This document shows positions 8,817-17,609 of a DNA stretch of 64,000 nt, in pieces (within the stretch, counting starts at the first letter, position 1; every line of letters starts with the position of its first letter). The notes beneath the pieces are model-generated. The model was not told the origin of the DNA, searched no databases, and was given only the letters and a program-made list of their open reading frames with translations. Position numbers and translations under genes: made by a program. Location of the stretch: assembly GCA_947503275.1 (NCBI GenBank), contig CANNCZ010000002.1:950733-1014732 (forward strand), in the 5' to 3' direction. The DNA is from an uncultured Erythrobacter sp. Its GTDB lineage: Bacteria > Pseudomonadota > Alphaproteobacteria > Sphingomonadales > Sphingomonadaceae.

Positions 8817-11024
8817 GTGTCGAAATCCCGTATCGCCGTTCTTACATGCGCAGGCGCGCTCACCGCGCTCCTCTCCAGCGCAGCCTCTGCTGATGCCCAT
8901 CAAGAAAGTTCACCAGTGACAGATAGCTCGACGATCACACCGCCCATCGCCGAAAAGCGTGAGCACACTTATACGCATCACGGGATCACAATCAGCGACC
9001 CGTATGATTGGCTGTATGACAAATCCTATCCTGAGATCGATGATGAGGATGTGCTCGATCATGTGCGTGCCGAGAACGCCTATTTCGAGGCGCAAATGGC
9101 ACCGCAGGCGGCGTTGACTGAGACATTGTTCACCGAAATGCGTGGGCGCATCAAAGAGGATGACAGCACCGTGCCACAGCGCATGGGCGAATATCTCTAT
9201 TGGTCTGAATTTGATGAAGGTGAGCAATATCGCAAACATTACCGCAAGCCCGTGGGTGCGAGCGAGGACGCTGAGCCACAGCTGATCCTTGACCAGAATG
9301 TTCTTGCAGAGAGCCACGAATATTTCCGCCTCGGCGCGCTGTCGATCAGCCAGAATGGCCGTTTCATGGCCTATTCCACTGATACGAGTGGGGCAGAGCG
9401 CTACACCGCACGGATCATGGATTTGGACACCGGCGAACTGCTCGCAGATGAAATTACCAACCTGCGCAGCGGTTTGACTTGGGTCGCGGGCGACACTGCA
9501 CTGGTTTACGGACCATCAAGCGAGAATTGGCGGACATTGGAGGCGCGGCTGCATGTCATCGGCACACCTGCCGAAGATGATGTGGTGCTCTACAAAGAAG
9601 AGGATGAAAGTTTCAGCGTTGGCGCTGGGCTTAGCGCGCAGGAAGATTATCTGATCATCTCAACCGGCGATAATGAGACGAGCGAAGTTCGCTTTGTCTC
9701 TGCCGCTGATCCAACCGCACCGCTGACATTGATCAAACCACGCGCAACTGGCGTCGAATATGGCGTCGATATCCGCGAAGGTGAGCTGTTCGTTTGGACC
9801 AATGATGACCACATCAATTTCCGCCTTGCTAAAGCGTCTTTGGATGCGCCCGGTGACTGGCAGACGGTGATTGCGGGTTCTGATGAGTTCTACCTCACGG
9901 ACTTCGACCTATTCGAAGGGTTCTTTGTCACTGAGGGCCGTCTGAACGGTCTCGATCAGGTGCAAATCCGTCAGTACAACGCGCCCACCACGGCACAGCC
10001 GATCGCTTTTCCAGAGGCGAGCTATTCGGCGGGGCTTTCTAACAATCCCGAATATGGTCAAACGAGATTGCGGTTGTCCTATGAGAGCATGGTGACGCCG
10101 GACTCGGTCTATGACTACGACGTCGCGGGCGCTTCTCTGGACCTGCTCAAACAACAGGAAATCCCCAGCGGCTATGACGCATCGCTTTATGTGACACAGC
10201 GGGTTGAGGTCGAAGCGCGCGATGGCACGATGGTTCCAGCCAGCGTTGTGATGCGCAAAGACCGCGCGGAAATCCTTGCCGCCCAAGGGATCGCGGGGGC
10301 AGGGCCGCTGCATCTCTATGCCTATGGCTCGTATGGCTATGCCATTCCGCCGGGTTTTTCGACCACGCGTTTGAGCCTCGTTGATCGCGGTTTTGCCTAT
10401 GCCATCGCGCATGTGCGCGGCGGTGACGATCTGGGTCGGCGCTGGTACTTGCAGGGCAAGGGGTTAGAGCGGACCAATACGTTCAACGATTTTGTCGATG
10501 TGGGCCGCGGGTTGATCGCGCAAGGGTTCACTGCAGAAGGCATGGTCACCGCCAGCGGTGGCTCAGCCGGCGGGGAAGTGATGGGCGCCATCGTCAATCA
10601 GGACCCCTCGCAATATGGTGCAATCGTTGCCCATGTGCCGTTTGTTGATGTGTTGAACACGATGCTCAATGCAGAGCTTCCGTTGACACCGGGTGAGTGG
10701 CAGGAGTGGGGCAATCCGATTGAGAGCAAGGAGGCGTTTGCGCATATCCTCTCATATTCGCCCTATGACCAGGTCAACGCTCAAGATTATCCGCCCTTGA
10801 TGGTTACAGCGGGCCTCAACGATCCGCGCGTTACCTATTGGGAGCCAGCGAAATGGGTTGCCCTGCTGCGCGAGATGAAGACGGACGACAATGTGTTGGT
10901 GATGAAAACCAATATGGGTGCTGGCCATGGTGGTCAGTCGGGCCGCTGGAATTCCCTGCGTGAGACCGCCGAAGAGTTCGCCTTTATCCTGTGGCAAATG
11001 GGGATGACGGACGCCGCTGAGTGA
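8817..11024 (+). CDS. Prolyl oligopeptidase family serine peptidase (S9)
   Basis: A 735-residue protein with a signal peptide (about 1-27, cleavage after ASADA), so it is probably periplasmic. A beta-propeller domain is followed by an alpha/beta-hydrolase domain with catalytic S583 in GGSAGG, D669 in GLNDPRV and H704 in GAGHGG. It begins like S9A peptidases, with YDWLYDKSYPEI near the N-terminus. The GTG start is preceded by AAGGAA. It cleaves short peptides after proline or basic residues, depending on the subfamily; the overall pattern resembles oligopeptidase B/prolyl endopeptidase. It overlaps the thioesterase gene downstream by 4 bp (GTGA) and is divergent from the Xaa-Pro aminopeptidase. 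Confidence 0.93.
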   Translation: MSKSRIAVLTCAGALTALLSSAASADAHQESSPVTDSSTITPPIAEKREHTYTHHGITISDPYDWLYDKSYPEIDDEDVLDHVRAENAYFEAQMAPQAALTETLFTEMRGRIKEDDSTVPQRMGEYLYWSEFDEGEQYRKHYRKPVGASEDAEPQLILDQNVLAESHEYFRLGALSISQNGRFMAYSTDTSGAERYTARIMDLDTGELLADEITNLRSGLTWVAGDTALVYGPSSENWRTLEARLHVIGTPAEDDVVLYKEEDESFSVGAGLSAQEDYLIISTGDNETSEVRFVSAADPTAPLTLIKPRATGVEYGVDIREGELFVWTNDDHINFRLAKASLDAPGDWQTVIAGSDEFYLTDFDLFEGFFVTEGRLNGLDQVQIRQYNAPTTAQPIAFPEASYSAGLSNNPEYGQTRLRLSYESMVTPDSVYDYDVAGASLDLLKQQEIPSGYDASLYVTQRVEVEARDGTMVPASVVMRKDRAEILAAQGIAGAGPLHLYAYGSYGYAIPPGFSTTRLSLVDRGFAYAIAHVRGGDDLGRRWYLQGKGLERTNTFNDFVDVGRGLIAQGFTAEGMVTASGGSAGGEVMGAIVNQDPSQYGAIVAHVPFVDVLNTMLNAELPLTPGEWQEWGNPIESKEAFAHILSYSPYDQVNAQDYPPLMVTAGLNDPRVTYWEPAKWVALLREMKTDDNVLVMKTNMGAGHGGQSGRWNSLRETAEEFAFILWQMGMTDAAE

Positions 11025-11434
11025 GCGTCGCACCTCACTTCACCCGTAATTTCACCGCCGAGCCAGTCCACATTGACGAGCTTGGTCATGTGAACAATTC
11101 GGTCTGGGTCCAATGGATTCAGGATCTCGCCACCGCGCATTGGGATGCGGCGGCGCGTGCTGAGGATCATGCGCGGTTCTTCTGGGTCGTGATCCGGCAT
11201 GAGATCGATTATCGCGGCAATATTGCCGTCGGTGAGAGCGCGACGGGCACGACCTACATTCCCGATCCGCCAAAAGGTGCAAAGTCGCTGCGCGTGGTCG
11301 AGTTCACCGATGCGGCCGGCAAACCGCTCGTCACGGCACGCACTACATGGGCGATGCTCGACTGCGAAACCGGACGGCTGGCCCGCGTGCGACCAGAGGT
11401 ACTGGCACCCTTTCAATCAAGCGAGACACAATGA
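11021..11434 (+). CDS. Acyl-CoA thioesterase, 4HBT-like hotdog fold
   Basis: A 137-residue hotdog-fold protein. The N-terminal motif VHIDELGHVNNSVW matches the 4-hydroxybenzoyl-CoA thioesterase family, with the likely catalytic acid at D19 and the HVNN signature at 23-26. Later strands (FFWVVIRHEIDYRG) match the family core. It hydrolyses acyl-CoA thioesters; the chain specificity is not visible. It is coupled on both sides, with a GTGA overlap with the peptidase upstream and an ATGA overlap with the flavin oxidoreductase downstream. Confidence 0.87.
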   Translation: MSVAPHFTRNFTAEPVHIDELGHVNNSVWVQWIQDLATAHWDAAARAEDHARFFWVVIRHEIDYRGNIAVGESATGTTYIPDPPKGAKSLRVVEFTDAAGKPLVTARTTWAMLDCETGRLARVRPEVLAPFQSSETQ

Positions 11435-12699
11435 CCAATAAACTGTTTGAGCCGCTGACCCTGCCCAATGGCACAACCATCCCCAACCGCATTTGCAAGG
11501 CGGCGATGGAGGAGAATTTGGCCGTGCAACCCGGCCAATATCCGGGCGAGAGGTTGCTCAGCCTTTACCGGCAATGGGCACAGGGTGGCGCGGGGTTGAT
11601 CCTGTCTGGCAATGTCATGGTGGACCCATCTGCATTGACTGGGCCCGGCGGAGTGGTGCTGCAAAAGGGTACGGACCTAACCCCGTTTCGCAAATGGGCC
11701 GAGATTGGCAAAGCGGGTGGGGGACAGTTCTGGCTACAAATCAGTCATCCGGGGCGGCAGCTTTATAAGAGTATGGGCGAAACGGCTGTCTCGCCCTCTG
11801 GCGTTGAGCTGAACCTAGGTAAATTCTCATCCCTCTTCGCTCCTGTACGCGCGTTGGAAGTGGGCGAGATTGAGGCGATCATCACGCGCTTTGCTGATAC
11901 CGCCGTCGCCGCTGAGGAAGCCGGATTTGACGGCGTGCAAATCCACGGCGCGCATGGTTATTTGGCGAGCCAATTCCTTTCGCCGCTGACCAACACCCGC
12001 GACGATGAATGGGGCGGCAGCCTAGAAAACCGCGCGCGGTTCCTGATGCGGATTGCCGACGCCATTCGCGCCCGCGTCGGCGCTGGCTTCGGAGTCGGGC
12101 TAAAGCTTAACTCCGCAGACTTCCAACGCGGCGGTTTCGCTTTCGAGGATGCGCGGCAAGTGGTCGAATGGCTTGCGGGCAAGGGAATTGATTTCGTCGA
12201 ATTGTCAGGCGGCAGTTATGAAAGCCCAGCAATGCAGGGCAATCCGCAGGATGAAGAGGCAGCACCACAGTCCTCGACCGAGAAGCGCGAGGCGTATTTC
12301 GTCGACTTCGCGCGCGATATTGCCAAGGTCGCGAGCATGCCAATCATGGTCACAGGTGGTATCACAGCGCTTAGCATGGCTGAAAAGGCGCTGGAGCAGG
12401 ATGCAAACGGCTTCGGGGTCGAAATCCTAGGGATTGCGCGCGCCTTTGCCGCTGATCCTGCTTTGCCCAACCATTGGCAGACCCAATACAATAGCGATGT
12501 CGCTTTGCCGGAGGTGACATGGTCCAACCAGACACTTGGCGCGCTTGCGGTCATGGCACTGACCAAGGCGCAGTTGGAGCGGATGGCCAAGGGCAAAACG
12601 CCCGGCGATGGCGGATCACCTCTGATGGCACTATTGGCGGATCAGATGCGCGCGTCACGTCGGGCAAAGAGGTATCGCAAATGGCGCGCGGTGAGCTGA
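11431..12699 (+). CDS. NADH:flavin oxidoreductase (old yellow enzyme family)
   Basis: A 422-residue TIM-barrel FMN enzyme. Its features are the N-terminal PLTLPNGTTIPNRICKAAM, the substrate-binding HGAHGYLASQFLSP motif (paired His/His-like residues), the NTRDDEWGGSLENRARF signature, and phosphate-binding VTGGI with GFGVEILGIARAF near the C-terminus. I choose ATG 11431, which overlaps the thioesterase stop by 4 bp; the longer frame has no support. It probably reduces an activated C=C bond, like OYE or the first half of 2,4-dienoyl-CoA reductase. The C-terminal NADPH/FeS domain of the latter is absent. The last 20 residues are unusually basic. Confidence 0.9.
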   Translation: MTNKLFEPLTLPNGTTIPNRICKAAMEENLAVQPGQYPGERLLSLYRQWAQGGAGLILSGNVMVDPSALTGPGGVVLQKGTDLTPFRKWAEIGKAGGGQFWLQISHPGRQLYKSMGETAVSPSGVELNLGKFSSLFAPVRALEVGEIEAIITRFADTAVAAEEAGFDGVQIHGAHGYLASQFLSPLTNTRDDEWGGSLENRARFLMRIADAIRARVGAGFGVGLKLNSADFQRGGFAFEDARQVVEWLAGKGIDFVELSGGSYESPAMQGNPQDEEAAPQSSTEKREAYFVDFARDIAKVASMPIMVTGGITALSMAEKALEQDANGFGVEILGIARAFAADPALPNHWQTQYNSDVALPEVTWSNQTLGALAVMALTKAQLERMAKGKTPGDGGSPLMALLADQMRASRRAKRYRKWRAVS

Positions 12700-12719
12700 A
12701 CTGAACGCCGTATTCCCTT

Positions 12720-12737
12720 GCGTCATGCCCTTGTCAT
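12720..12737 (+). promoter_or_regulatory. Candidate Pho box upstream of the PstS-like gene
   Basis: Two heptamers, GCGTCAT and TTGTCAT, are separated by 4 bp, giving the 11-bp period of a PhoB site (consensus CTGTCAT-N4-CTGTCAT). They lie 57 bp upstream of the PstS-like ATG, with a CACTAG-like -10 region about 10 bp further on. Site type and gene function agree, which strengthens the call, but it rests on pattern alone. Confidence 0.6.
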
Positions 12738-12793
12738 AGACACACACTAGCAGCGCATGGAATTCGCCCGATGTCTGGGCGTGCGAGGATTCC

Positions 12794-13864
12794 ATGGCGA
12801 ACAGCAAATATTTGATCGGTTTTGTAGGCACTTTGGCCTTGGCTTTGACCGGATGCGGACAGGGTGGCTCGCGCGACTCGATCCGCGCGGTCGGCTCATC
12901 GACCGTCTATCCGTTCGCCAAACAGGTCGCAGAGAGCTTTGCCCGCTCCAATCCCGATTACAAATCGCCGCTGATCGAATCGACCGGAACCGGCGGCGGG
13001 ATCCAGCTGTTTTGTCAGGGTATCGGTGCCGAAACGCCCGATATGGCAAACGCGTCGCGCCGCATGAAGGCGAGCGAATATGACAAGTGTCAGGCCGCTG
13101 GCGTTACCGATATCATCGAGCTGCAGGTTGGTCTGGATGGGATCGCCTTTGCATCGGCGCAGGGTGGGATCATGCTGAACCTGTCGCCCAAGACGGTGTA
13201 CGAAGCGCTCGCTGCGAACCCCTATGGCCGCGAACAGACCGCCGAAACGTGGGCGGATGTTGACCCCTCGCTGCCGGCGGAACCGATCCTCGTTTATGGC
13301 CCGCCTAGCACATCGGGCACCCGCGATGCCTTGAAGGAATTGGTGCTGGAAGTTGGTTGTGACACCGACCCCGCAATGGAGGCGTTGAAGGACGAGGATA
13401 AAGACCGTCATCAGCAAATCTGCACTGAGGTCCGCTCCGACGGTGCCTATGTCGATCAGGGTGAGCAAGATAACCTGATCGTGCAAAAGATTGAGAGCAA
13501 TCCGCGCTCGGTTGGCGTGTTCGGTTTTTCCTATCTCGACGAAAATTCCGACAAGGTGCAAGGTCTGCCGATGAGCGGAGTCGATCCGACCTATGACAAC
13601 ATCTCCAACTTTTCCTATCCCGGTGCACGTCCGCTCTATGTCTATGTAAAGAAAGCGCATATGCGCGCCATCCCCGGTCTTGACCTCTATCTTCAGGAAT
13701 GGATCAGCAGCTGGTCGCTGGACGGTCCGCTCGCCTCTATTGGCATGGTGGCATCGCCAGCCAATGAAATGGCGGCGAACGAGCGGAAAGTGAATGAGCA
13801 GCTCACGCTAACCCGCGCAGAACTGGGCGGTGAATCACCGGTGGAAACAGCAGCCGCCAAATAG
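12794..13864 (+). CDS. PstS-like phosphate-binding lipoprotein
   Basis: A 356-residue protein with a lipobox LTGC at 18-21 (C21 lipidated). The mature part starts with a PstS-type phosphate-binding region: IRAVGSSTVYPFA, then ESTGTGGGIQLFCQG and PDMANASRRMK, and later a PPSTSGTRDALKE segment that in PstS contacts phosphate. It should capture phosphate (or a phosphate-like anion) in the periplasm. No pstC, pstA, pstB, phoU or phoB is next to it; the gene stands alone and converges on ftsK with only a 10-bp gap. The Pho-box-like site upstream suggests induction by phosphate starvation. It may feed a transporter encoded elsewhere or act as a sensor or scavenger. Confidence 0.85.
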   Translation: MANSKYLIGFVGTLALALTGCGQGGSRDSIRAVGSSTVYPFAKQVAESFARSNPDYKSPLIESTGTGGGIQLFCQGIGAETPDMANASRRMKASEYDKCQAAGVTDIIELQVGLDGIAFASAQGGIMLNLSPKTVYEALAANPYGREQTAETWADVDPSLPAEPILVYGPPSTSGTRDALKELVLEVGCDTDPAMEALKDEDKDRHQQICTEVRSDGAYVDQGEQDNLIVQKIESNPRSVGVFGFSYLDENSDKVQGLPMSGVDPTYDNISNFSYPGARPLYVYVKKAHMRAIPGLDLYLQEWISSWSLDGPLASIGMVASPANEMAANERKVNEQLTLTRAELGGESPVETAAAK

Positions 13865-13874
13865 GTCTAAAGTC

Positions 13875-16271
13875 CTAGATCGGATTACCATCCTGATCGC
13901 GGAAGATCTCGCGTCGACCCACATGGTTGGCGGGTCCGACTAGGCCTTCGCTTTCCATCCGTTCAATCCATTTCGCGGCCGTGTTGTAACCGACGCCCAT
14001 CTGGCGCTGGAGCCATGAGCCGGAAGCCTTTTGGTTCTCGATCACGATCTGGCACGCTTGGCGATACTTGCGCTCTTCGGGATTGTCGCTGGCCGTCAAT
14101 TCGTCTTCGAAATTGAGGCCCCCGCCATCTTCGGGTTCTTCGGTGACGGCATCGACATATTCCGGCGTTCCTTGTGCGCGCCAGAAATCCGCTACTGCTT
14201 CTACCTCTTCGTCGGAGACAAACGGGCCGTGCACACGCACGGTTGCGCCAGTGTTCGGCTTGTAAAGCATATCGCCGCGACCCAGCAGCTGTTCGGCACC
14301 CTGTTCGCCAAGGATCGTGCGGCTGTCGATCCGGCTGGTGACTTTAAAGCTGATCCGGGTTGGCAGGTTGGCTTTGATCACACCGGTGATGACATCGACG
14401 GATGGGCGCTGTGTCGCCATAATCAGATGGATACCGGCGGCGCGCGATTTCTGGCTGAGGCGTTGGATCAAAACCTCGATCTCCTTGCCAACGGTCACCA
14501 TCAAATCGGCCAGCTCATCGACGATCAACACGATCTGCGGCAATGGCGCGTAATCGAGCTGTTCTTCCTCAAACAATTGCTCGCCGGTATCGGGGTCAAA
14601 GCCTGTCTGCACTCGGCGGCCCAACGGCTTGCCCTTGGCAATCGCGGCGCTGACTTTTTCGTTAAAGCTGTTGATGTTGCGCGAATTGACGCTGCTCATC
14701 ATGCGATAGCGGCGCTCCATTTCCTCAACCGCCCATTTAAGCGCACGCACCGATTTGTGCGGCTCTGTCACAACGGGAGAGAGGAGGTGCGGAATATCGT
14801 CATAGCTGGCGAGTTCGAGGACCTTAGGATCGATCAGGATCATCCGGCATTCGGCAGGGGTGAAGTGATAGAGCAGCGACAGGATAATGCAGTTCAAACC
14901 CACGGATTTACCCGAGCCCGTGGTACCCGCGACCAGCAAGTGAGGCATGGCAGCAAGGTCGGCGATGATCGGCTCACCCGCAATATCCTTACCCAAAATG
15001 ATGGGCAGGTTGCCTTTGGCTTCGGCGAAATCGGCAGAGGCCGCAAGTTCGCGCAGCATCACCATTTGGCGATCATTGTTGGGCAGTTCGATGCCCATCA
15101 CTGTCTTGCCCGGAATCGGGGAAACGCGTGCGCTGATCGCACTCATATTGCGGGCAATGTCTTCGGCGAGGCCCACGACACGGCTGGCTTTAATGCCGGG
15201 TGCCGGTTCCAATTCATACATGGTCACAACCGGACCAGTGCGCACGGCGGTAATCTCACCTTTCACGTTAAAATCATCGAGTACGTTTTCGAGCAGCCGG
15301 GCATTGCGTTCCAGCGCAAGCTTATCGAGTTTCGGCGCGTTATCAGCGGGCGGATCGGCGAGCAGATCAAGGCTTGGCAAATCATAGGTCGCGAACATGT
15401 CGCGCTGGTTTTTCTTGGCAGGCTCTGCACGTTTGGGTGGCGCGGACGGGTCGCTGATCTCTGGTGCGCGGCGCGGAGAAGTCTCTACGGCGTCAGGCAC
15501 ACGATTGGCTTTGCGCCGCGCTTTCGGAGCGGGCTCTGCCACAGGGTCATCGCCTGCAAAGGTGAGTTGCGGATCGCGCCTTCCGAATGGCAGACGCGAA
15601 AGAATCGATCCTCCAACCGCGCTGCCTGTGATGAAATTGGGCAGGGTTATCAACACCCGCCAATCAATCGCAAAGACCCGTGTCGCCAAAGCCGTGCCGC
15701 CAGCCAAGCACAACAATGCGCCAGCTAAAATGATCCAGCCCGATGCACCCTCGCCAAAACGGTTTGCAAGCGCTTCAATCCCGCTCGCACCCAACAAGCC
15801 CGATACACCGCCCATTTGCGCAGGTAGTGTGCCGCCCGACTGGCCAAAGCCAAGTGATAGGACTGTGCCGAACAGCATGATCGCAATAAGCAAAAGCCCG
15901 GTTGGCAACCACCAGCGCGTGTTTTCAGAGCGCTCAACATCATCGTCCAGCTCAACCGCGCGCCACAATTTGCGCGCTGAGATATAGAGCAACGGTAAGA
16001 GCAATACGCCCGGCAGGCCAAAGGCGAACAACACTCGATCGGCTGTCCATGCTCCCCAGCTGCCCATCCAATTGCTGACAGAATCGCTCGCCGCCGCTGT
16101 CGAGGGGCTCGGGTCGGTTTGCGTGTAGCTTGCCAATGCAAGCGCGAGGAACATCGTAGCGATCAACAGCACGCCTGCGCCAGTCATCTGCACAGCCCGG
16201 CGGATCGAACGGCGCAGGCCAATGCGCCAGTCAGCGGAAGAATTGCGAGTGTTCATAGCGCGGGTCGCCAT
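13875..16271 (-). CDS. ftsK: DNA translocase FtsK
   Basis: A 798-residue protein. About four N-terminal membrane segments lie between residues 25 and 200 and are followed by a Pro/Lys-rich linker (about 235-300). The RecA-like motor has Walker A GTTGSGKS (K455) and Walker B IVLIVDELADLM. The C-terminal gamma winged-helix domain (GSWLQRQMGVGYNTAAKWI) reads KOPS sequences. It pumps DNA toward dif and activates XerCD at the septum. The linker is much shorter than in E. coli FtsK (1329 residues), which is normal for alphaproteobacteria. The start ATG 16271 has AGGA upstream; an internal ATG at 16256 is the alternative. Confidence 0.96.
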   Translation of the reverse strand: MATRAMNTRNSSADWRIGLRRSIRRAVQMTGAGVLLIATMFLALALASYTQTDPSPSTAAASDSVSNWMGSWGAWTADRVLFAFGLPGVLLLPLLYISARKLWRAVELDDDVERSENTRWWLPTGLLLIAIMLFGTVLSLGFGQSGGTLPAQMGGVSGLLGASGIEALANRFGEGASGWIILAGALLCLAGGTALATRVFAIDWRVLITLPNFITGSAVGGSILSRLPFGRRDPQLTFAGDDPVAEPAPKARRKANRVPDAVETSPRRAPEISDPSAPPKRAEPAKKNQRDMFATYDLPSLDLLADPPADNAPKLDKLALERNARLLENVLDDFNVKGEITAVRTGPVVTMYELEPAPGIKASRVVGLAEDIARNMSAISARVSPIPGKTVMGIELPNNDRQMVMLRELAASADFAEAKGNLPIILGKDIAGEPIIADLAAMPHLLVAGTTGSGKSVGLNCIILSLLYHFTPAECRMILIDPKVLELASYDDIPHLLSPVVTEPHKSVRALKWAVEEMERRYRMMSSVNSRNINSFNEKVSAAIAKGKPLGRRVQTGFDPDTGEQLFEEEQLDYAPLPQIVLIVDELADLMVTVGKEIEVLIQRLSQKSRAAGIHLIMATQRPSVDVITGVIKANLPTRISFKVTSRIDSRTILGEQGAEQLLGRGDMLYKPNTGATVRVHGPFVSDEEVEAVADFWRAQGTPEYVDAVTEEPEDGGGLNFEDELTASDNPEERKYRQACQIVIENQKASGSWLQRQMGVGYNTAAKWIERMESEGLVGPANHVGRREIFRDQDGNPI

Positions 16272-16360
16272 TGAAAGGTGTTCCTGAGGTAACGGACGTA
16301 TTCAGAACACACCATGAATCTTTGCTGGACTCCGGTCAAGCAAACAGCGTCGAGCCGCAT

Positions 16361-16909
16361 TCAGCTCAACCCGTCAATCGCCGCCCAATTTGGCCAGTTG
16401 AGTGTGCGGGCGCGGTGGTCATTCATCCCGCCCAGCGCGATGACTGGAACGCATGATAGCTGCGCCAACATTCGAAAACGCGCTACGCCCAAGACTTCAC
16501 CGCCGGGATGCGAGCGAGTGGCAAATACGGGTGAGAGCAGCGCCGCATCTGCACCGAAGCGATTAGCAAGACCGATCTCACGTGCATTGTGTGCTGTAGC
16601 CAGATGAAGCAATCCCGCGCGTTTCGGGCACAGCGAGCGTGCGCTGCCATAAATACCATCTGCGCCCCATTCGCAGGCAGTCAACGCGCTGTCGGCTAGG
16701 ATTACGGTGTGCCCTAGCGCCTTTGCCACGCGGCGCAGTGAACGAAACCGCATCCAACGCTCTGGGTCGCCAAGGTGATAGTGGCGATAGATCAACCCAC
16801 TGCCACGCGGCATACGGCGCATCGCGCGCTCCAACACTGCGTCATTGCGCTCATCAGAAATCAGCCAGTGGCGCGGCAATTCTTGGGAGTTGGGCTTTGA
16901 ATTATGCAC
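16361..16909 (-). CDS. Thiamine phosphate synthase family protein (ThiE/TenI-like)
   Basis: About 182 residues. The core HWLISDERNDAV, GLIYRHYHL, GADGIYG, HNAREIGLANRFGADAALLSPVFATRSHPGG and VPVIALGGM matches the ThiE/TenI barrel. LSPVFATRSHPGG corresponds to the ThiE phosphate/thiazole-binding segment, but the family core is short. It may be a TenI-like or sphingomonad-specific variant rather than the main ThiE. The start is uncertain. The open frame reaches a TTG at 16927, but a perfect TATAAT on this strand (16916-16921) lies inside that extension. GTG 16909 begins 6 nt after the TATAAT, and TTG 16879 gives MPRHW, which looks like the natural N-terminus. Confidence 0.72.
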   Translation of the reverse strand: MHNSKPNSQELPRHWLISDERNDAVLERAMRRMPRGSGLIYRHYHLGDPERWMRFRSLRRVAKALGHTVILADSALTACEWGADGIYGSARSLCPKRAGLLHLATAHNAREIGLANRFGADAALLSPVFATRSHPGGEVLGVARFRMLAQLSCVPVIALGGMNDHRARTLNWPNWAAIDGLS

Positions 16910-16915
16910 CTTGGC

Positions 16916-16921
16916 ATTATA
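16916..16921 (-). promoter_or_regulatory. Perfect -10 hexamer in the thiE-like/yggS divergent gap
   Basis: The minus strand reads TATAAT here, 6 nt before GTG 16909 and 37 nt before TTG 16879 of the thiamine-phosphate-synthase-like gene. The plus-strand complement (ATTATA) lies just upstream of the yggS ATG at 16932, so both directions may share this AT-rich element. No good -35 (TTGACA) is visible on the minus strand; CTGCAC is at the right spacing. Confidence 0.45.
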
Positions 16922-16931
16922 GCGCAAAGCT

Positions 16932-17609
16932 ATGGAAAGTGCAGCCAGCCGTCTCGATCAAGTTAAAGCCAATATTGCGCGCATGTGCAAACCCTCGCGG
17001 CGCAAGCCCGAGGACGTGACCTTGATCGCGGTGAGTAAGACTCATCCTGCGGAAAGGATCACCCCTCTGCTTGAGGTCGGACACCGTGTTTTTGGCGAAA
17101 ATCGGGTTCAAGAGGCTCAAGGCAAATGGCCTGAATTGCGCGAGGAATATCCGGACACCGAATTGCACCTGATCGGGCAGTTGCAATCAAATAAGGCCGA
17201 TGAAGCCGTCGCCTTGTTCGATGTGATCCACTCGCTCGACCGAGCTAGCTTGCTTAAGGCGTTGGCCAAAGCAATGGATAAGCTGGATCGCCGCGTGCCG
17301 TGTTTTGTGCAGGTCAATATCGGTGATGAAGAGCAAAAAGGCGGCTGTCCGATTGCCGAACTGCCCGCTTTCCTGACGAAAGTTCGCGATGCAGATATTC
17401 CGCTTGCAGGCCTGATGTGCCTGCCTCCTGCGGGCACAGAGGCCGCACCATTCTTTGCGTTTCTTGCCAAGCTTGCGGTCGATAATGGTGTTGCGGGAGA
17501 GAGCATGGGGCTCTCCATGGGCATGAGCAGCGACTATGAAACCGCCGTTCAATTGGGCGCGACGCATGTGCGTGTGGGTACGGCCTTGTTCGGTGCGCGG
17601 GGCGGTTGA
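16932..17609 (+). CDS. YggS/PROSC family PLP homeostasis protein
   Basis: A 225-residue alanine-racemase-like barrel without the racemase C-terminal domain. PLP-binding Lys is in LIAVSKTHPAE, followed by GENRVQEAQ, HLIGQLQSNK, VNIGDEEQKGG, LMCLPP and the phosphate-binding GLSMGMSSDYETAVQLGATHVRVGTALFG. Members bind and deliver pyridoxal phosphate and buffer amino and keto acid pools. The gene is divergent from the thiamine-phosphate-synthase-like gene, with a tiny gap, and overlaps the downstream hypothetical by 1 bp (TGATG), so those two are coupled. Confidence 0.94.
   Translation: MESAASRLDQVKANIARMCKPSRRKPEDVTLIAVSKTHPAERITPLLEVGHRVFGENRVQEAQGKWPELREEYPDTELHLIGQLQSNKADEAVALFDVIHSLDRASLLKALAKAMDKLDRRVPCFVQVNIGDEEQKGGCPIAELPAFLTKVRDADIPLAGLMCLPPAGTEAAPFFAFLAKLAVDNGVAGESMGLSMGMSSDYETAVQLGATHVRVGTALFGARGG

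Noticed and set aside
14031..15728. 565-codon open frame on the plus strand opposite ftsK
   Set aside because: It lies wholly antisense to ftsK, which has clear domains. Long antisense frames are expected in GC-rich DNA, and the translation has no recognisable domain.
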